DNA of 64,000 bases from UBA668 sp041394605 (GCA_041394605.1 JAWKHX010000004.1:124001-188000), one strand, 5' to 3'; positions 1 through 9,346 are shown, counted from the stretch's first letter. Program-made: numbers and translations. The notes: generated by a model not told the origin, from the letters alone.

Positions 1-1088
1 TACAGCGCCTTGGTGATGAGGAAGGCACCGGTGCCACCGAGCGGGTGCCCCAGCGCGATGGCGCCGCCGTTGGGGTTGGTCTTCGCCGGATCGGCGCCGA
101 CTTCCTTCATCCACGCCAGGACCACGGAGGCGAACGCCTCGTTGATCTCGAACGTGTCGATGTCGTCGATGCTCAGGTTGTTGCGGCGCAGCAGGTGCTG
201 GGTGGCGTCGATCGGGCCGGTGAGCATCAGCACGGGGTCCACGCCGACGTTGCAGGTGTCCACGATGCGGGCGCGGGGCTTCAGCCCCAGTTCGGCGGCG
301 CGCTCCTCGGTCATCATCAGCACGGCGGCCGCGCCGTCGCTGATCTGGCTGGAGTTGCCGGCGGTGTGCACGCCGTTCTCCCGGGCCACCGGCTTCAGCG
401 ACGCCAGCTTCTCCAGCGTGGTCTCGCGGATGCCCTCGTCACGGTTGACGGTGTGGGTGGTGTCCGCCGCGGTGCCGTCCTCGTTGCGGTCCGGCGCCTC
501 GACGGTGACGTACTGGCCGCCGAAGCGGTCCTCCGCCCATGCCTGCGCGGCACGCTGCTGGCTGGTGAGGCCCCACTGGTCGGTGTCCTCGCGGGTGATG
601 CCCCACTTCTCGGCGATGCGCTCGGCGCCCTCGAACTGCGAGGTCATCTCGTAACGGCCGAAGTAGGTCTTGGGGATCGGCACGCCGAGCCCGAAGTTCT
701 TGTTGCCGGCGATGCCGATGGGGATCCGGCTCATGATCTCCACGCCGCTGGCCAGCGCGACGTCCACCACGCCGGCCTTCACCAGCGCGGTGGCCAGGTT
801 GGTGGCCTGCTGGCTGCTGCCGCACTGGGCGTCCACCGTCGTGTTGGCCACGGTGATGGGAAGGCCCGCCGCCAGCCAGGCGGTGCGGCCGATGTTGAAC
901 GCCTGCTCGCCGATCTGGCTGACGCAGCCGGTGACGACCTGGCCGACGGCGCTCGGGTCGATGCCCGACCGGTCGATCGCGGCCTTCTGGACGATGCCGA
1001 GCACCTCGCCCGGGTGCATGGTGGACAGACCGCCGTTGCGCTTCCCGATGGGGGTGCGGACGGCATCGACGATGACGACATTGCTCAT
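1..1088 (-). CDS. Thiolase (acetyl-CoA C-acyltransferase), 3' end outside the window
   Basis: This is a thiolase, which cleaves 3-ketoacyl-CoA with CoA in beta-oxidation or condenses acyl-CoAs in reverse. The 362 codons seen start MSNVVIVDAVRTPIGKR, a typical thiolase N-terminus. The nucleophilic cysteine is in DAQCGSSQQ (about residue 89). The motifs NEAFASV and GGAIALGHPLGGTG, which carries a catalytic histidine, follow near the window edge. The last 30 or so residues, with the second active-site cysteine, lie outside the window. The ATG is preceded by TAGGCT and 6 nt, so the mRNA is probably leaderless. The gene is divergent from nudC with only 23 bp between the starts. Substrate chain length cannot be told from the sequence. 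Confidence 0.95.
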   Translation of the reverse strand, partial: MSNVVIVDAVRTPIGKRNGGLSTMHPGEVLGIVQKAAIDRSGIDPSAVGQVVTGCVSQIGEQAFNIGRTAWLAAGLPITVANTTVDAQCGSSQQATNLATALVKAGVVDVALASGVEIMSRIPIGIAGNKNFGLGVPIPKTYFGRYEMTSQFEGAERIAEKWGITREDTDQWGLTSQQRAAQAWAEDRFGGQYVTVEAPDRNEDGTAADTTHTVNRDEGIRETTLEKLASLKPVARENGVHTAGNSSQISDGAAAVLMMTEERAAELGLKPRARIVDTCNVGVDPVLMLTGPIDATQHLLRRNNLSIDDIDTFEINEAFASVVLAWMKEVGADPAKTNPNGGAIALGHPLGGTGAFLITKAL

Positions 1089-1094
1089 GGCGGC

Positions 1095-1104
1095 AGCCTA
1101 CGGT
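1095..1104. promoter_or_regulatory. Divergent overlapping -10 elements for the thiolase gene and nudC
   Basis: On the + strand TACGGT (1099-1104) lies 7 nt before the nudC ATG. On the - strand TAGGCT (1100-1095) lies 6 nt before the thiolase ATG. The two hexamers share the TA at 1099-1100. Both fit the TANNNT pattern seen before many starts in this window, so both transcripts would be leaderless and RNA polymerase could occupy only one direction at a time. No -35 element was identified. Confidence 0.55.
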
Positions 1105-1111
1105 GGCGGCC

Positions 1112-1903
1112 ATGGCCAGCTTCAACCCAGCGCTCGTGCCCCCCGACTCCCCGGACGGTCACATCGCCGTGCACCGCTACATCCACGTGGTCGGCGCCAC
1201 GGTGTTCGTGGACGACCGCCCGGCCGACCCCACGTGGCCCGTGCACTTCCTCGGCATGCTCGACGACGAGGCCTGCTGGGGCGTGGACGTGCCCCACGGG
1301 GAAGACCCCTCGTACGGCGCGGCCACCGACCTGTTCTCCTACTACGGCCGGGCCAGCGAGCCGGAGTGGCTGGTGGCGGGGCGGGCCGTGCAGTTGGTGG
1401 AGTGGGGGCGCACCCACCGCTTCTGCGGCCGCTGCGGCACCCCCACCGAGATCCAGGAGCACGAGCGGGCGATGAAGTGCCCGGCGTGCGGCCTCCTGGC
1501 CTTCCCCCGCCTGGCGCCGGCGATGATCACGCTGGTCACCCGTGGCGAGGGTGACGACCGCCAGGCGCTGCTGGCCCGCGGCGTGCAGTTCCGCGCCCCG
1601 ATGTACTCCTGCCTGGCGGGCTTCGTGGAGCCGGGGGAGTCGCTGGAGGAAGCCGTCATCCGCGAGGTGCGCGAGGAGGTGGGCGTGGAGATCGGCGACG
1701 TGCGCTACTGGGGCAGCCAGCCGTGGCCGTTCCCGCACAGCCTGATGATCGGGTTCACGGCCGAGTGGGTGTCCGGCGACATCGTCTGCGACCCCACCGA
1801 GATCCTCGACGCCAAATGGTTCCGGCGGGATGAACTGCCGAACGTGCCGCCGCGCATCTCCATCGCCCGCAAGCTGATCGACGCCTGGTTGATGGACGGC
1901 TGA
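1112..1903 (+). CDS. nudC: NAD(H) pyrophosphatase (Nudix hydrolase NudC type)
   Basis: NudC-family Nudix hydrolase of 263 aa, which hydrolyses NADH to NMNH and AMP and, in other bacteria, removes NAD caps from RNA. A zinc ribbon FCGRCG...CPACG (Cys105, 108, 123, 126) precedes the Nudix box, about residues 170-192, with the pattern GFVEPGES-x7-REVREEVGV. The motif SQPWPFP, diagnostic of the NudC subfamily, follows at about 202-208. The N-terminal region (1-95) matches the NudC N-domain in length. I chose ATG 1112 over GTG 1103 because TACGGT lies 7 nt upstream. It is divergent from the thiolase gene. Confidence 0.95.
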   Translation: MASFNPALVPPDSPDGHIAVHRYIHVVGATVFVDDRPADPTWPVHFLGMLDDEACWGVDVPHGEDPSYGAATDLFSYYGRASEPEWLVAGRAVQLVEWGRTHRFCGRCGTPTEIQEHERAMKCPACGLLAFPRLAPAMITLVTRGEGDDRQALLARGVQFRAPMYSCLAGFVEPGESLEEAVIREVREEVGVEIGDVRYWGSQPWPFPHSLMIGFTAEWVSGDIVCDPTEILDAKWFRRDELPNVPPRISIARKLIDAWLMDG

Positions 1904-1931
1904 CCCCGAGGGCGCTGTAAGTTCTGCGCCG

Positions 1932-4556
1932 GTGACCGCAGCAGGCACGGACGGCGCCGCGACGGGAGGCGCAGGCACGTGGGGCTTCATGCTCCGCGAG
2001 CAGGAGACCGTCGCGCTCGCGGCTGCACTCGGCGCGGCCGGCCGCCCCACGGTGCTGGTCGCCGGCGAGGCGGGGGTGGGCAAGAGTCGCCTCACCGAGC
2101 ACGTGCTGGACCGGTATCTGGCATCCGGTGGGCGCGGCCGGCGCTGCGTGGCCAGCTCCGCGTTGCAGGAGGTGCCGTTCGGCGCGCTGGTCGGGCTGAT
2201 CCCCGCTCACCACATGGCCGCGGTCGCGGCCGGCACGCAGCAGCTCAGCGTCTTCGCCATGGTGCTGGAGGACGTGCTGGCGGGCGGCGCAACCGACGAC
2301 AAGCCGTTCGTGGTGCTGATCGACGATCTGCATCATCTCGACGACCCGTCCTGCGGGCTGCTGGTCCAGCTCACCGCGAACGCGCCCGTCCAGCTGGTGG
2401 CCACCTACCGGACCGGCGAGGCACTGCCGGACGGGGCATTGCCGCTGTGGACGGCGGAGGGCACCGTGCGGGTCCACCTCGGCGCGTTCGGCCGGGACGA
2501 CACGGAGGAGATCGTCCGCCGCACGATGGGCGACGTCGCCCCGGAGGTGCGCGACGCGCTGTGGCAGCACTCCCGCGGCAACGCGCTGTACCTGCGCGAG
2601 CTGGTGTTGGGGTCGATCGCCGCAGGCCGGATCGCGCTGCATGCCGGCACGTGGGTGCTCCAGCAGCCGTTGGTGGGGTCCACCCACCTGTCGGAGTACC
2701 TGCTGCAGAGCGTCCGCCGGCTGCCGCCCGTGGCCCGCCGGCTGGCCGACACCCTGGCGCTGTGCCAGCCGCTGCCGCTGGCCATGTTCCACGGCGCAGA
2801 GCTGGGTGCGCTGGAAGCGCTGATGACGGCCGGCGTGGCGGTCACCACCGGCAGTCCTCGCGCCCCCGAGGTGCGCCTGTCGCACCCGATCTACGCCGAC
2901 GTCATCCGCCATCAGCTCACCCAGGTGGCCCAGCGGGGCATCCTCGCCGAGGTGGTGGATCGCATCCAGCCGTATCGCACCGTCGGCGACGACGTGCGGA
3001 TGACCGTGTGGCACCTCGATGCCGGAGGCAGCCCGCCGGTGGACGAGCTGGTGAAGGCGGCCCGGGCCGCGATGGCCGGGCGCGACCTGCTGCTGGCGAC
3101 CCGGCTCACCCGTGCTGCGCAAGCGGCGGTGCCCCACCATCCCACGGCGTCGCTCGTGCTGTCCGACGCGCTGTACGAGATGGGCGAGTTCGAGGAGGCC
3201 GCGGTGGAGGCCACGGCCGCCCTGTCCGTGGCCACCGACCCCGACGAGCAGGGGCTGCTCGTGGCATCGCTCTACCGTGCCTACCTCTGGGGGCTGGACG
3301 ACGCCGACGGTGCCAAGGCCGTCGTGGACTTCGCGCTCGCCGTCACCCCGCCGGGCCCGGCCCAGACCCAGCTGGAAGTGGCCGCGGCGAACGCCCTGTC
3401 GTTCAGCGACCGGCCGATCGAGGCCATGCAGCGCCTGGCGGTGCTGGACCCGGACACCGCCGAGACCGTGGACGGCAGCCTCTTCGCCCCTGTACGTGAA
3501 GCCACGCTCGCCCAGTTGGGCCGCACCGACGAGGCCATCGCCCTGCCGGTGCCGGACGGCGCGCACGCGCTGCACACCGTGGTACGGACGTACGCGCTCG
3601 CCGAGCACGGGCGGCTGGACGAAGCCGCAGAGGTGGCGCAGCAGTTGCGCACCGACGTGCTCGGCCTGGCGTTGACGCTGGACCAGATGTGGGCCGCGCT
3701 CAATGCCGGCCGCGCTCACCTGATCGCCGGTCGGCCGCGCTCGGCGCTGGTGTGGGCCGGCGACGCGCTGATCGTCGCTGAGCGGGCCGGTCTGGTCGCC
3801 GGGCAGGCGCTCACGGCGTCCGTGCTGGCCGCGGCCCATGCTCAACTCGGTGACCGGGCCGGGGCGGAGGACGCTGATGCCATCGCCGAACGGCTGGCCC
3901 ATGTCCGCGGCTTCCTCCGCGCCGAGCGGGCCGTGGGCCGGGCCTGGACGGCGTTCGTCCGTCATGAGGAGAGCACCGCCCGCGCCCTCCTGTTGGAGGC
4001 CGCGGACATGGCTGCCGATGCCGGCCAGATCGTGTCCGAGAGCTTCCTGCTGCACGAGCATCTTCGCCTCGGCGGCGCCCCACATGCGGAGCGGCTGTCG
4101 GCGTTGGCCGCCCGCACCTCGTCACCTCTGGTGCATGCCCGGGCGGCAATTGCGAACGCGCTGCACCACGGCAGCAGCACCGAACTGGCGGCCGCCGGCG
4201 AGCGGTTCGCCGAGCTCGACCTGCACCTCTACGCCGCAGAAGCCTTCGCCGCTGCGGCGCGCGCCGGACGTGGACGGGAGGCCACCGGCCACCGCACGCG
4301 CTCCGAGGCCCACCGGGCTCACTGCGAAGGCGCGGTGACGCCGTTGCTGGAAGGGGACCCCGGCGGCCCGCTCGCCCTGCTGTCCAAGCGGGAGCGGGAG
4401 ATCGCCGCGCTGGCGGTGGACGGCCTGAGCGCGCGGGAGATCGGTGAGCGCCTCTTCCTCTCGGTGCGCACGGTGGAGAACCACCTCCACCGTGTCTACG
4501 TGAAGCTCGGCACCACCAACCGCAAGGAGTTGGCCCGCTACTTCTCCGCCGGCTGA
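1932..4556 (+). CDS. Large ATP-binding LuxR-family regulator (LAL/MalT-like)
   Basis: An 874-aa STAND-type transcriptional activator. A Walker A motif GEAGVGKS (residues 45-52) and Walker B-like FVVLIDDLHHLDDP (about 128-141) define an N-terminal P-loop ATPase. A long alpha-helical, TPR-like middle (about 330-800) follows. The C-terminus (about 812-870) is a LuxR DNA-binding domain, with LSKREREIAALA and RTVENHLHRVYVKLG. Such proteins bind an unknown inducer, oligomerise with ATP and activate catabolic or secondary-metabolite genes. The GTG start at 1932 is supported by TAAGTT 8 nt upstream; an in-frame ATG at 1989 is the alternative. The 3' end overlaps the convergent peptidase gene by 19 bp. 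The target genes are unknown. Confidence 0.92.
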   Translation: MTAAGTDGAATGGAGTWGFMLREQETVALAAALGAAGRPTVLVAGEAGVGKSRLTEHVLDRYLASGGRGRRCVASSALQEVPFGALVGLIPAHHMAAVAAGTQQLSVFAMVLEDVLAGGATDDKPFVVLIDDLHHLDDPSCGLLVQLTANAPVQLVATYRTGEALPDGALPLWTAEGTVRVHLGAFGRDDTEEIVRRTMGDVAPEVRDALWQHSRGNALYLRELVLGSIAAGRIALHAGTWVLQQPLVGSTHLSEYLLQSVRRLPPVARRLADTLALCQPLPLAMFHGAELGALEALMTAGVAVTTGSPRAPEVRLSHPIYADVIRHQLTQVAQRGILAEVVDRIQPYRTVGDDVRMTVWHLDAGGSPPVDELVKAARAAMAGRDLLLATRLTRAAQAAVPHHPTASLVLSDALYEMGEFEEAAVEATAALSVATDPDEQGLLVASLYRAYLWGLDDADGAKAVVDFALAVTPPGPAQTQLEVAAANALSFSDRPIEAMQRLAVLDPDTAETVDGSLFAPVREATLAQLGRTDEAIALPVPDGAHALHTVVRTYALAEHGRLDEAAEVAQQLRTDVLGLALTLDQMWAALNAGRAHLIAGRPRSALVWAGDALIVAERAGLVAGQALTASVLAAAHAQLGDRAGAEDADAIAERLAHVRGFLRAERAVGRAWTAFVRHEESTARALLLEAADMAADAGQIVSESFLLHEHLRLGGAPHAERLSALAARTSSPLVHARAAIANALHHGSSTELAAAGERFAELDLHLYAAEAFAAAARAGRGREATGHRTRSEAHRAHCEGAVTPLLEGDPGGPLALLSKREREIAALAVDGLSAREIGERLFLSVRTVENHLHRVYVKLGTTNRKELARYFSAG

Positions 4557-6583
4557 GCGGTCAGATGACCGGCGAAGAAGTCCAGCAGGATCTCGGCCCG
4601 CATCCGCCGGTGCACGGGCGAGCCGCTGCGTGACAGCTCGTGGTTCTCGCCGGGGAAGCGGTAGAAGGTGACGTCCTTGCCCAGCAGGCGCATGGCCACG
4701 AACAGTTCTTCGGCCTGGCTGATGGGGCAGCGGAGGTCCTGCTCGCTGTGGATGATGAGGAACGGGCAGGTGATGTCGGCCACCCGGGTGATGGGGGAGA
4801 GGCGGACGTATTCGTCAGGGTCGGCGAGGTGGCTGGGGCCGTGCTCGGCGCGGAATATGGTGCTGATGTCGCTGGTGTACTCCTCGGTGTACACATTGTT
4901 GACGGCCCGCTCGCTGCAGATGGCGGCGAACCGGTCGCTGAAGCGGGTGGCCAGTTCGGTGGCCATGTAGCCGCCGTAGCTGCCACCGAGCATGCCCACT
5001 CGGGCCGGGTCGCAGAACTCGTAGCGCGAGAGCGCGGTGTCGAGCACGGCCATCACGTCGTCCACGTCCACCCCGCCCCAGCCGCTGCCGGGTGCCGTGG
5101 GATGCTTGGGGCCCATGATGGCCTGGCCCCACGCCTGCTCGCGGCCCGAGCCACCCCGCGGGTTGCTCATCAGCACCACGAACCCGGCTGCCGCCTGCAT
5201 CTGGGCCTCGTCGAAGAACGTCTCGCCGTACTGGGTGTGCGGGCCGCCGTGCACGTTGAGCAGCACGGGGTAGCGCTGTGCGGCGTCGAACCCGGCCGGC
5301 CGCATGATCCAGGCGTCGATCTCGCCGCTGCCGTCGGTGCACGGCACCGTGAACCGCTCCCACGGCAGCGGGGTAGCGGCCGCCCGGTAGCGGGCGGCGA
5401 AGTCGGTCAGCCGGCGCAGTTGGCCGCCGTCCAGCACGAACACGTCGGCCACCTCGTCCACCCGGCCGACGGTGAGCGCGGTGGTGCCGCCGGCGTGGTC
5501 GAAGCCCTTCACCGTGATCGGCCCGGACGTGAGTGCGACCGGCCCCGAGCCGTCCAGCGGCACCCGGTAGAGCTGGGTGGTGCCTCGGTCCTCTGCCATG
5601 GCCAGCACCGACTGGCCGTCCCACACCGGGTTGCGGCCGCCGCCGGTGCACTCGAACGTGCGGTCCAGGGCGGCGGACAGCCAGGTTGGGTTCCCCCCAG
5701 TTGCCGGCACCAGGCCGACCTTCATGTTCTGTGGGTACTCGGCCGGGTTGTCGGCACCGATCAGCACCACCCCGGAGGGCCCTTCCGAAGGGTGGCCGTA
5801 GTTGCCCGTGTGATGGGTGAGCGCGGTGACCGTGCCGTCCAGCCCCACCCGGTACACGTCCTGGGCGAAGTCCAGGTCCCAGGTGTCGTGGCGAGCGGCG
5901 CTGACCACCAGGCTCTGCGAGTCGGGCGACCACGACGGCGAGCCGTGCTGGAACTCACCGGGGGTGAGGTTGCGCGGCTCGGCCGTGCCGTCCACCGGCG
6001 CGACGTAGATGTGCGACGGGCGGTCGAACACCCAGCCCTCACCGTTGAGTGCGGAGAAGAACCGCTCGATCTTGCGTGGCGACTGCCAGCTCTCGTCGCC
6101 GTCCTCTGCGCCGGGGGCGGAGTAGCGGTCGTCCGGAGTGCGGCTGGTGAACGCCACCCACCGCCCATCCGGGCTGACGGTGACGTCGCCGATGCCGTCC
6201 TTCATCGTGGCCACGGTGCGGGTCTCGCCGGGGCGGTCCACCGCCAGGGCGTGCAGGGTGGACTCGCCCTTCTTGGGGCTGCGGCGGCTGGTGAACAGCA
6301 GGGTGCGGCTGTCCGGCGTGAACGCCGGGCCGCCGTCGTGGTCGCCACCGGTGACGGGGCGCGGCGCCGTGCTGCCGTCGGCCGGGCCCAGCCACACCTG
6401 GGTGCGCGTGGTGTTCTTGGCCATGTCCACCCGGGCGACGACGAAGGCCACCCACCGCCCGTCGGGGCTGACCGCCGGCGGGGCGGCTTGGACGATCGAG
6501 CCGATCACCCGCTCGGCGATGGCGGCGTGAGGGGACGTTGCGGGGGCTGCGGCGGGGGCCGCGGCGGCGGACGGAACGGTCAT
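4538..6583 (-). CDS. S9 family peptidase (acylaminoacyl/dipeptidyl peptidase type)
   Basis: A 681-aa serine peptidase of the prolyl oligopeptidase clan. The N-terminal half (about 1-420) has repeated SPDGRWVAF, TPDSRTLLF and SPDSQSL motifs typical of a WD40/TolB-like beta-propeller that gates the active site. The C-terminal alpha/beta-hydrolase domain has the nucleophile in GGSYGG (about Ser533), the acid in HSEQDLRCP and the histidine in GENHELSRSG. No signal peptide is obvious, so it is likely cytoplasmic. ATG 6583 is preceded by TACCGT and 7 nt. The stop codon lies inside the convergent LuxR gene. Exact peptide specificity is not predictable. Confidence 0.93.
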   Translation of the reverse strand: MTVPSAAAAPAAAPATSPHAAIAERVIGSIVQAAPPAVSPDGRWVAFVVARVDMAKNTTRTQVWLGPADGSTAPRPVTGGDHDGGPAFTPDSRTLLFTSRRSPKKGESTLHALAVDRPGETRTVATMKDGIGDVTVSPDGRWVAFTSRTPDDRYSAPGAEDGDESWQSPRKIERFFSALNGEGWVFDRPSHIYVAPVDGTAEPRNLTPGEFQHGSPSWSPDSQSLVVSAARHDTWDLDFAQDVYRVGLDGTVTALTHHTGNYGHPSEGPSGVVLIGADNPAEYPQNMKVGLVPATGGNPTWLSAALDRTFECTGGGRNPVWDGQSVLAMAEDRGTTQLYRVPLDGSGPVALTSGPITVKGFDHAGGTTALTVGRVDEVADVFVLDGGQLRRLTDFAARYRAAATPLPWERFTVPCTDGSGEIDAWIMRPAGFDAAQRYPVLLNVHGGPHTQYGETFFDEAQMQAAAGFVVLMSNPRGGSGREQAWGQAIMGPKHPTAPGSGWGGVDVDDVMAVLDTALSRYEFCDPARVGMLGGSYGGYMATELATRFSDRFAAICSERAVNNVYTEEYTSDISTIFRAEHGPSHLADPDEYVRLSPITRVADITCPFLIIHSEQDLRCPISQAEELFVAMRLLGKDVTFYRFPGENHELSRSGSPVHRRMRAEILLDFFAGHLTAQPAEK

Positions 6584-6626
6584 TCCAGTGACGGTAGCGG
6601 ACGGCACCTTGCGTATCGTCCCGTGC

Positions 6627-7511
6627 ATGGATCTCGGACGAGTCGGACTGTGGACGTTCCAGCTGGACCAGCAACCCATGACACGGGCGCAGGAGGTCGT
6701 GGGCGAGCTGGAGGCGTTGGGCTATGGCGCCATCTGGGTGCCCGAGGCCGTGGGGCGTGAGCCCTTTGCCAACGCGGCGCTGCTGCTGGCCGGCGGGCGC
6801 ACCATCAAGGTGGCCACCGGCATCGCCAGCATCCATGCCCGCACGGCCATGACCATGCAGGCCGGCTGGAAGACGATTTCCGAGGCCTACCCCGGGCGGT
6901 TCCTGCTGGGCCTCGGTGTCAGCCACCAGCCGATGGTGGAGGGCGTGCACGGCCACGCCTACGACAAGCCGTACACCACGATGGTGGCCTACCTGGACGC
7001 CATGGACCGCGGCATCTACCTGGCCGCGCCGCCTGCAGAGCCACCGCAGCGGGTGCTGGCCGCTCTGGGCCCGAAGATGCTGCGCCTGTCGGCCGAGCGC
7101 GGCCTGGGCGCCCACCCATATTTCGTGCCGGTGGAGCACACGGCCGTCGCCCGCGAGGCGTTGGGCCAGGGTCCGCTGCTGGCACCGGAGCAGGCGGTGG
7201 TGCTGGAGACCGACCCCTCCGCCGCCAGGGCCATCGCCCGCCGGTTCATGTCCACCTACCTCGGCCTGCCGAACTACACCAACAACCTGAAGCGGCTGGG
7301 CTGGACGGACGCGGACATCGCCGACGGCGGCAGCGATGCCCTGGTGGACGCCATTGTCGCCTGGGGCACGCTGGACACCGTGTCGGCCCGCATCCGTGCT
7401 CACCTCGACGCTGGTGCCGACCATGTGTGCGTGCAGGTGCTGCCCGCCGATCCGCGGGCCCTGCCGACGGCCGAGTGGCAGGAGTTGGCGGGGGTTCTCC
7501 CCACCCTCTGA
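6627..7511 (+). CDS. F420-type LLM-class oxidoreductase
   Basis: A 294-aa luciferase-like TIM barrel starting MDLGRVGLWTFQLD, close to the actinobacterial subfamily that uses coenzyme F420. GRFLLGLGVSH (about residues 91-101) is the usual cofactor-binding region, and the C-terminus has AGADHVCVQVLP, another conserved luciferase-like element. The substrate is unknown. Such enzymes are numerous in actinobacteria and reduce or oxidise lipids, quinones and xenobiotics. ATG 6627 has TATCGT 7 nt upstream and is divergent from the S9 peptidase gene 43 bp away. The DinB-like gene follows after 22 bp on the same strand. Confidence 0.9.
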   Translation: MDLGRVGLWTFQLDQQPMTRAQEVVGELEALGYGAIWVPEAVGREPFANAALLLAGGRTIKVATGIASIHARTAMTMQAGWKTISEAYPGRFLLGLGVSHQPMVEGVHGHAYDKPYTTMVAYLDAMDRGIYLAAPPAEPPQRVLAALGPKMLRLSAERGLGAHPYFVPVEHTAVAREALGQGPLLAPEQAVVLETDPSAARAIARRFMSTYLGLPNYTNNLKRLGWTDADIADGGSDALVDAIVAWGTLDTVSARIRAHLDAGADHVCVQVLPADPRALPTAEWQELAGVLPTL

Positions 7512-7533
7512 GCCCGTGTGGCAGCATCGCCGG

Positions 7534-8253
7534 ATGGACACCGCCACACATCTCGCCCACTTCGACCGCGAGCACGAGACCTTCCTTGCCGCGTGCGCGC
7601 TGGCGGCCCCGACCGCAGAGGTGCCCACCTGCCCCGGCTGGAACCTGGCCGACCTGATGTACCACCTCTACGAGGTGCAGTACGGGTGGCACCGACTGGT
7701 GGCCGAGCGGCGGGAGGACTTCGACGGAATCGAACTGCCCGCCCGCCCAGCGGACGACCAGTTGGCGGGGATCATGATCGGCGAGCACGCCGGGTACGCG
7801 GCGATGCTCCGGGCATTCCCCGCGGACACCCCGACCTGGACCTGGGCGGGTACCGAGAGCTTCGGCTGGCTGGCCCGGCGGATGGCCCAGGAGACACTGG
7901 TGCACCGTGTGGACGCGGACCTCGCCGCCGGCGTCACCCGTGCCCCGGTGGACGCGGCACTGGCCAGCGACGGGATCGACGAGTTCCTCTTCTACTTCGC
8001 CAACAACGCCAACGGGCCCGTCGAGGGCACCGTCCACCTGCACTGCACCGACGTGGAGGGCGAGTGGCTGGCCCAGCCGGACGGGAAGTACTTCGCCGTC
8101 ACCCGCGAGCACGCCAAGGGCGACTGCGCCATCCGCGGCGCCGCGGAGGACATCTTGATGGCGTTGTGGCGGCGGGCGCCGTTGACGGCGTGCGAGGTCG
8201 TCGGCGATGCAGAGATCGCCGCCGCGTTCGTGGCCGCCTCCCGGCTGGACTGA
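7534..8253 (+). CDS. DinB-like/maleylpyruvate isomerase-type protein (mycothiol-associated)
   Basis: A 239-aa protein of the actinobacterial maleylpyruvate isomerase N-terminal (DinB fold) family. The N-terminus has VPTCPGWNLADLMYHLYEV, the family hallmark: CPGW followed by a helix with the first metal-binding His. A second motif ETLVHRVDADLA (about residues 126-137) carries another conserved His, and the C-terminal part resembles the usual SCP2-like half. Family members use mycothiol or bind a metal, but most have no known substrate. It follows the F420-type oxidoreductase closely and is probably cotranscribed. The upstream hexamer CAGCAT at 6 nt is only a partial match to the -10 pattern. 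Confidence 0.85.
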   Translation: MDTATHLAHFDREHETFLAACALAAPTAEVPTCPGWNLADLMYHLYEVQYGWHRLVAERREDFDGIELPARPADDQLAGIMIGEHAGYAAMLRAFPADTPTWTWAGTESFGWLARRMAQETLVHRVDADLAAGVTRAPVDAALASDGIDEFLFYFANNANGPVEGTVHLHCTDVEGEWLAQPDGKYFAVTREHAKGDCAIRGAAEDILMALWRRAPLTACEVVGDAEIAAAFVAASRLD

Positions 8254-8266
8254 CGCTGCGCGAGGC

Positions 8267-9310
8267 CTACTCGGCCAGGCCCACGGGTGCGCCGTCGATG
8301 ATCTGGTCCAGGTACTCGCTGAGCCCGTAGCCGGTGCGGCCCTCGAACGGGCCGGACTCCACCGTCCAGCGGGTCATGCCCTCGCTGATGCGGGTCATCA
8401 GCCAGTTGCCGTCGGGGTCCTGGCGGCGGTTGCGCAGCGGGATGAGATCCATCACTTCACCGGTGAAGCGCCACTCGCGGTCGGACTTGGACGACCGCAT
8501 CAGGCCGTTGATCCGCTGGTGGTAGGCGTCGTCGCCGCGGGTCTCGGTGCTCAGCTCCACATGGTCGCACAGGTGCATCTGCCCGTTCTCCCACACGAAC
8601 CCGCCGCGGGTGCCGGGGCCGTCCTTCTTCGCCACCCGGCTGGCCATGAAGCCGAAGTCGCGATCCACGTTGGCGGTGAGCCAGCGGTAGTACCACGGGG
8701 CCTGCCAGTAGCGCGGCCCCCACGAGTGGTCGCGCAGGCCGTGCCCGTCGATCTCCCACTCCCGGTCGCCCACGCGGATGGTGCCGTGCGCCGCCACCAA
8801 CTGCTCGTAGTGGCCCTTGGCGAACTCCTCACCCGGCGTCTCGTGCGGCTGGTCGGGCTCGCCGCCGAACATGCTCGGCCGGCCCTGGCCGGTGAACGTG
8901 AGGTGCACCTCGCACTCTGCGTAGGGGTTGTCGGTGAACGCCTTCTTCGGGTCGGCCATCTGCTCGGGTTCGTCGAGTACCACGACCTTGCCGGTGTAGT
9001 CGATCTTCAACTCCTCGAACGGGGTGACCATCGTCCAGGTGAGGCCGCCGGCGTCGAGCGCGTCGTTGTGGGTGATCGACGGCCGCTTGTACATGAAGCC
9101 GACGCTGCGGCCGGCCTGGCCGTCCGCCGGCGGCAGGTACAGGCACACGGTCATCTCGGCGTAGCCCTCGTTGGCACGGTTCCCCATGCGGAACCAGCCG
9201 CCGACCTGCTGGGCGGCATCGAAGCAGTTGATGTACATGCTCTCGTTGAAGTTCGACTCGGGGCCGAGCTCGTGCATGTACTCGTCGGACGGTTCCAGGC
9301 GCACTCCCAT
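8267..9310 (-). CDS. AttH/CrtC-like lipocalin-fold protein (DUF7064/7065-like)
   Basis: A 347-aa protein rich in beta-strands and Trp/Tyr/Gly, without a signal peptide. Segments such as DGHGLRDHSWGPRYW (about residues 190-204) recall the hydroxyneurosporene synthase/AttH superfamily of two tandem lipocalin domains, of which uncharacterised actinobacterial members are common next to lipid and steroid genes. This assignment rests on memory of the family, not a search. It may bind or modify a hydrophobic ligand. ATG 9310 has TACGGT 8 nt upstream. It is convergent with the DinB-like gene (13-bp gap). Confidence 0.6.
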   Translation of the reverse strand: MGVRLEPSDEYMHELGPESNFNESMYINCFDAAQQVGGWFRMGNRANEGYAEMTVCLYLPPADGQAGRSVGFMYKRPSITHNDALDAGGLTWTMVTPFEELKIDYTGKVVVLDEPEQMADPKKAFTDNPYAECEVHLTFTGQGRPSMFGGEPDQPHETPGEEFAKGHYEQLVAAHGTIRVGDREWEIDGHGLRDHSWGPRYWQAPWYYRWLTANVDRDFGFMASRVAKKDGPGTRGGFVWENGQMHLCDHVELSTETRGDDAYHQRINGLMRSSKSDREWRFTGEVMDLIPLRNRRQDPDGNWLMTRISEGMTRWTVESGPFEGRTGYGLSEYLDQIIDGAPVGLAE

Positions 9311-9346
9311 GGCCGGTCACCGTACCCAGCGGCCGTGCCGCAACCG

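Noticed and set aside
1755..4085. A 776-codon - strand open frame
   Set aside because: It lies wholly antisense to the LuxR regulator (and the nudC end). Its Arg/His/Gly-rich translation is what the antisense of GC-rich coding DNA gives.
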